Assembly: GCA_902470895.1 (NCBI GenBank)
Contig: CABRID010000073.1
Span: 1-10,106 of the forward strand
Reading direction: 5' to 3'
Length of the DNA: 10,106 nt
Source of the DNA: an uncultured Collinsella sp.
GTDB taxonomy: Bacteria > Actinomycetota > Coriobacteriia > Coriobacteriales > Coriobacteriaceae
Notes under the pieces: model-generated
Told to the model about the DNA's origin: nothing
Database searches by the model: none
The model's input: the letters and a program-made list of their open reading frames with translations, nothing else
Made by a program: the position numbers and the translations under genes
Shown: one piece after another, positions 7,204-10,106 of the stretch
Position numbering within the stretch: the first letter of the stretch is position 1
How the letters are laid out: every line of letters begins with the position of its first letter

Positions 7204-7222
7204 CAAAAAACCGTGCTAAAAA

Positions 7223-9871
7223 CTAGCAGACGGCGTAGTCCTGGGGCTCGCGGCCGTAGTAGGCGTCCAGGTAGAGCTCCTTGATCTCGCTCATGAGCGG
7301 GTAGCGCGGGTTAGCGCCGGTGCACTGGTCGTTGAATGCCTGCTCGGTCATCTCGTCGAGGGTGTCGAGGAAGTACTGCTCGTCAACACCGTAGTCGGCG
7401 ATGGTCTTCTTGACACCGATGAAGTCCTTGAGCTCCTCGAGCTTCGTGATGAAGTTCTCGAAGACCTCCTTGTCGTCCTTGCCCTCGATGCCGCAGTACT
7501 TGGCCATCTCGGCGTAGTTGTGCAGCGCGTTGGGGTAAGGATACTGGGAGAAGGTACCCATCTTGACGGGAGCCTCGGCGGCGTTGTAGCGCATGACGCG
7601 GGTCAGGATGACGGCGTTAGCGATGCCGTGGGGCAGGTGATGGAAAGCGCCGAGCTTGTGAGCCATGGAGTGGTTGAGGCCCAGGAAGGCGTTGGCGAAG
7701 GCCATACCGGCCATGCAGGAGGCGTTGTGCATCTCCTCGCGGGCGTGCGGGTCCTTGGCGCCGTTCGTGAAGCTGGAGGGCAGGTTCTCGAAGACGAGCT
7801 TGGCAGCGCGCTCGGAGAGGCCCTTGGTGTAGTCGGAAGCCATGATGGAGACGTAGGACTCGATGGCGTGGGTCATGACGTCGATGCCGGAGGCAGCGGT
7901 CAGGCCGCGCGGGGCGGTCATGCAGTTGTCGGCGTCGACGATAGCCATGTTGGGGAGCAGCGCGTAGTCGGCGAGCGGCCACTTGATGCCGGTCTCCTTG
8001 TCGGTGATGATGGCGAACGGCGTGCACTCGGAGCCGGTACCCGAAGAGGTCGGGACGGCGACGAAGTAGGCCTTCTTGCCCATCTCGGGGAAGGTGAAGA
8101 TACGCTTGCGGATGTCCATGAAGTCCATGGCCATGTCCTCAAACTTGCACTCGGGGTGCTCGTACATCATCCACATGATCTTGCCGGCGTCCATAGCGGA
8201 GCCACCGCCGACGGCGATGATGACGTCCGGCTCAAAGAGAGCCATCTGCTTGGCGCCGCGACGTGCGCACTGCAGCGACGGATCGGGCTCAACGTCGTAG
8301 AAGCAGTCGTGGGCGATGCCCATCTCGTCGAGCTTGGCCTCGATGGCGCGGGTGTTGCCATTCTTGAAGAGGAACTGGTCGGTGACGATGAAGGCGCGCT
8401 TCTTGCCCATGACGTTGCCCAGCTCGTCGAGGGCGACGGGCGTGGAACCCTTCTTGAAGTAGACCTTCTCGGGAGCGCGGAACCACAGCATGTTCTCACG
8501 GCGCTCGGCCACAGTCTTAACGTTGATCAAGTGCTTCACCCCAACGTTCTCGGAGACGGAGTTGCCGCCCCAGGAGCCGCAGCCCAGGGTCAGAGACGGC
8601 TTCATGCCAAAGTTGTACAGGTCACCGATGCCGCCGTGCGAGGACGGGGTGTTGATGACGATACGGCAGGCCTTCATGACGTGCTCGAACAGGCTGATCT
8701 TCTCGGCCTGGGCGGGGTGCACGTACAGAGAGGCGGTGTGGCCCGGGCCACCGGCGAGCACCAGGTGCTCGGCCTTGTCGACGGCCTCCTGGAAGTCCTT
8801 GGCGTGGTACATGGCCAGGACCGGGGAGAGCTTCTCGTGGGAGAACTCCTCCTTGGCGGGGTCGGTTGAGGTGACCTCGGCGATCAGGATCTTGGTCTTG
8901 GCGGGAACCTCGATGCCGGCGAGCTCGGCGATCTTGGCAGCGGCCATGCCGGGGATGCGGTGATCGAGAGCGCCGTTCTTGAACATGGCGGCACGCAGGG
9001 CCTCCATTTCGGCACCCTGCTTGACGAAGTAACAGCCGCGCTTCTGGAACTCGGCCTTAACCTGGTCATAGATGCTGTCGATGACAGTCACGGACTGCTC
9101 GGAAGCGCAGATCATGCCGTTGTCGAAGGTCTTGGAGTGGATGATGGAGTTGACGGCGAGCAGCACGTCGGCGGTGTCGTCGATGACGACCGGGGTGTTA
9201 CCGGCGCCAACGCCCAGGGCGGGCTTGCCCGAGGAGTAAGCGGCCTTGACCATGCCCGGGCCACCGGTGGCGAGGATGATGTCGACGTCGCGCATGACCA
9301 TGTTGGTCAGCTCGATGGAGGGGACATCGACCCAGCCGATGATGCCCTCGGGGGCGCCGGCCTTGACGGCGGCGTCAAGCACGAGCTTGGCGGCGGCGAT
9401 GGTGCACTTGGCGGCTGCCGGGTGCGGGGAGATGATGATGGCGTTGCGAGTCTTCAGGCAGATCAGCGTCTTGAAGATCGCGGTGGAGGTGGGGTTGGTC
9501 GTCGGGATGACGGCGCCCACGATGCCGATGGGCTCGGCGATCTTGGTGATGCCGTAAGCCTCGTCGCGCTCCAGGACACCACAGGTCTTGGTGTTCTTGT
9601 AAGCGTTGTAGATGTACTCTGCGGCGTAGTGGTTCTTGATGACCTTGTCCTCAAGAACGCCGCGGCCGGTCTCCTCGATGGCCATCTTCGCCAACGGGAT
9701 ACGAGCCTTGTTGGCGGCCATGGCGGCCTCATAGAAGATCTTGTCGACCTGCTCCTGCGTGTACGTAGCAAAAAGCGCCTGGGCCTCTCGCATCTGAGCG
9801 AGCTTAGCCTCAAGCGCCTCTACGTTGTCCACAATTGCGGGAGTAGTGTTTTCCGGTGACTTTTTCACCAT
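7223..9871 (-). CDS. adhE: Bifunctional acetaldehyde-CoA/alcohol dehydrogenase
   Basis: AdhE reduces acetyl-CoA to acetaldehyde and then ethanol, oxidising two NADH. It is a main redox outlet in fermenting anaerobes, and family members assemble into filaments (spirosomes). The protein has 882 residues, the normal full length. The N-terminal aldehyde dehydrogenase domain (about 15-450) shows T-T-N-P-T-S-T near 124-130, G-A-G-N-T-P near 222-227 and the catalytic Cys255 in G-M-I-C-A-S-E-Q. The C-terminal iron-dependent alcohol dehydrogenase domain (about 460-870) shows A-V-G-G-G-S near 553-558 and P-T-S-S-G-T-G-S-E near 607-615. Its iron ligands are D664, H668, H734 and H748, aligned with those of E. 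coli AdhE. The start ATG (9871-9869) has AAGGAG (9883-9878) six bases upstream. Codon choice is strongly skewed to G/C-ending codons, more so by eye than in cdsA, dxr or rseP, as expected for an abundant protein. Confidence 0.98.
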   Translation of the reverse strand: MVKKSPENTTPAIVDNVEALEAKLAQMREAQALFATYTQEQVDKIFYEAAMAANKARIPLAKMAIEETGRGVLEDKVIKNHYAAEYIYNAYKNTKTCGVLERDEAYGITKIAEPIGIVGAVIPTTNPTSTAIFKTLICLKTRNAIIISPHPAAAKCTIAAAKLVLDAAVKAGAPEGIIGWVDVPSIELTNMVMRDVDIILATGGPGMVKAAYSSGKPALGVGAGNTPVVIDDTADVLLAVNSIIHSKTFDNGMICASEQSVTVIDSIYDQVKAEFQKRGCYFVKQGAEMEALRAAMFKNGALDHRIPGMAAAKIAELAGIEVPAKTKILIAEVTSTDPAKEEFSHEKLSPVLAMYHAKDFQEAVDKAEHLVLAGGPGHTASLYVHPAQAEKISLFEHVMKACRIVINTPSSHGGIGDLYNFGMKPSLTLGCGSWGGNSVSENVGVKHLINVKTVAERRENMLWFRAPEKVYFKKGSTPVALDELGNVMGKKRAFIVTDQFLFKNGNTRAIEAKLDEMGIAHDCFYDVEPDPSLQCARRGAKQMALFEPDVIIAVGGGSAMDAGKIMWMMYEHPECKFEDMAMDFMDIRKRIFTFPEMGKKAYFVAVPTSSGTGSECTPFAIITDKETGIKWPLADYALLPNMAIVDADNCMTAPRGLTAASGIDVMTHAIESYVSIMASDYTKGLSERAAKLVFENLPSSFTNGAKDPHAREEMHNASCMAGMAFANAFLGLNHSMAHKLGAFHHLPHGIANAVILTRVMRYNAAEAPVKMGTFSQYPYPNALHNYAEMAKYCGIEGKDDKEVFENFITKLEELKDFIGVKKTIADYGVDEQYFLDTLDEMTEQAFNDQCTGANPRYPLMSEIKELYLDAYYGREPQDYAVC

Positions 9872-9911
9872 TTGTGTCTCCTTGCGATCGGAGATTTACC
9901 CTACGCCTTGC

Positions 9912-9920
9912 ATGATAGCA
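9912..9920 (-). promoter_or_regulatory. Extended -10 promoter of adhE
   Basis: On the minus strand TGC-TATCAT (9920-9912) matches an extended -10 element with five of six hexamer bases. No good -35 hexamer is found 16-18 bases upstream, which is typical of extended -10 promoters. The predicted start near 9905 gives a leader of about 34 bases including the SD. Confidence 0.55.
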
Positions 9921-9963
9921 AGAAATAATTCGGTGAACGGTCAGATTCCTGTAAAAGGCACAC

Positions 9964-9993
9964 TAAAACGCTTCAATAAACTGAAACGTTTTA
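9964..9993. promoter_or_regulatory. Paired operator-like inverted repeat upstream of adhE
   Basis: TAAAACGCTTCA (9964-9975) and TGAAACGTTTTA (9982-9993) are inverted copies matching at 11 of 12 positions, separated by 6 bases. Each half is itself a near-palindrome centred on CG, resembling LacI-family operators (AAACGTTT core). Centres are 18 bp apart, near -64 and -82 relative to the predicted adhE start. The binding protein is unknown. Confidence 0.5.
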
Positions 9994-10019
9994 ACTAAAA
10001 CTATCTGCCTGCTGCATCG

Positions 10020-10054
10020 CCCCACTCATTGGGGACAGACTTACATGAGTGGGG
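10020..10054. repeat. Perfect 10-bp inverted repeat (hairpin)
   Basis: CCCCACTCAT (10020-10029) is the exact reverse complement of ATGAGTGGGG (10045-10054), around a 15-base loop that contains GGGGACAGAC. A competing small hairpin pairs CCCCA (10020-10024) with TGGGG (10030-10034). No T-run follows on either strand. It may be a REP-like intergenic repeat; this cannot be confirmed from one copy. Confidence 0.6.
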
Positions 10055-10056
10055 GG

Positions 10057-10102
10057 TGCGGACAAAAAGTTGGACCGAGTCCGGTCCAGATTGGAGTCCG
10101 CA
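10057..10102. repeat. 46-bp imperfect inverted repeat resembling insertion-sequence ends
   Basis: Two 20-base arms (10057-10076 and 10083-10102) are inverted copies sharing the outer TGCGGAC and the inner TGGACC; the middle seven bases diverge, giving 15 of 20 matches. The spacer is GAGTCC. The outer limits are TG and CA, and the left arm (TGCGGAC, AAAAAGT, TGGACC) resembles IS3/IS150-type ends from memory. No flanking duplication is evident, and the window ends four bases later, so it may be a solo remnant or the edge of a larger element. Confidence 0.4.
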
Positions 10103-10106
10103 TGGG

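Noticed and set aside
7520..8869. Long plus-strand open frame (449 codons) antisense to adhE
   Set aside because: It is a shadow of the strongly biased adhE codons. The translation is low-complexity, rich in Gly, Val, Asp and His, with no recognisable motif, and adhE is certain.
8960..9859. Second plus-strand open frame (299 codons) antisense to adhE
   Set aside because: Same codon-bias artefact as the other antisense frame; its Gly/Asp/Val-rich translation shows no domain.
9872..10010. Rex (redox repressor) operator upstream of adhE
   Set aside because: Rex sites typically resemble TTGTGAA-N4-TTCACAA. No such pair was found, only CG-centred symmetric sites.

Overview
The window looks like the end of a draft-assembly contig from a high-GC anaerobe. 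The best guess is a gut actinobacterium of the class Coriobacteriia, such as Collinsella. That placement is inferred from the MEP-pathway gene set, a fermentative AdhE, the G/C-ending codon style, TTG start use and protein flavour; no 16S or other decisive marker is present. The first 42 bases are not biological. They read as an Illumina Nextera i7 index followed by the read-2 transposase adapter, so genomic sequence begins at about base 43, inside a gene.

Bases 43-6189 hold a tightly packed plus-strand operon: cdsA (5' end missing), dxr, rseP (site-2 protease), ispG and proS. Junctions are a 1-base overlap (cdsA/dxr), 25 bases (dxr/rseP), 13 bases (rseP/ispG) and direct abutment (ispG/proS). 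This is the familiar bacterial envelope and isoprenoid cluster. CdsA makes CDP-diacylglycerol for phospholipids. Dxr and IspG are two steps of the MEP isoprenoid pathway, which feeds the undecaprenyl carrier. RseP cleaves membrane proteins, and ProS charges tRNA-Pro. The operon promoter lies off the left end. A strong intrinsic terminator follows proS.

Bases 6190-6368 are a convergent intergenic spacer with two hairpins. One serves as terminator for proS and the other for the minus-strand unit arriving from the right. That unit is adhE (9871-7223), a bifunctional acetaldehyde/alcohol dehydrogenase that re-oxidises NADH during fermentation. It is followed 89 bases downstream by a small APH/choline-kinase-fold phosphotransferase of unknown substrate (7133-6369). 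A GC-rich stem-loop sits between the two.

Bases 9872-10106 are the adhE upstream region. They hold an extended -10 promoter inside a small dyad, a 12-bp near-perfect inverted repeat that looks like a pair of LacI-family-type operators, a perfect 10-bp hairpin with an alternative fold, and a 46-bp imperfect inverted repeat that resembles insertion-sequence ends.

Most of the window is ordinary housekeeping sequence. The most unusual coding feature is an insertion of roughly 100 residues containing a winged-helix-like segment in the cytoplasmic loop of the RseP homologue. The most unusual noncoding features are the symmetric elements upstream of adhE. No CRISPR array, tRNA, rRNA, prophage or defence system was seen.
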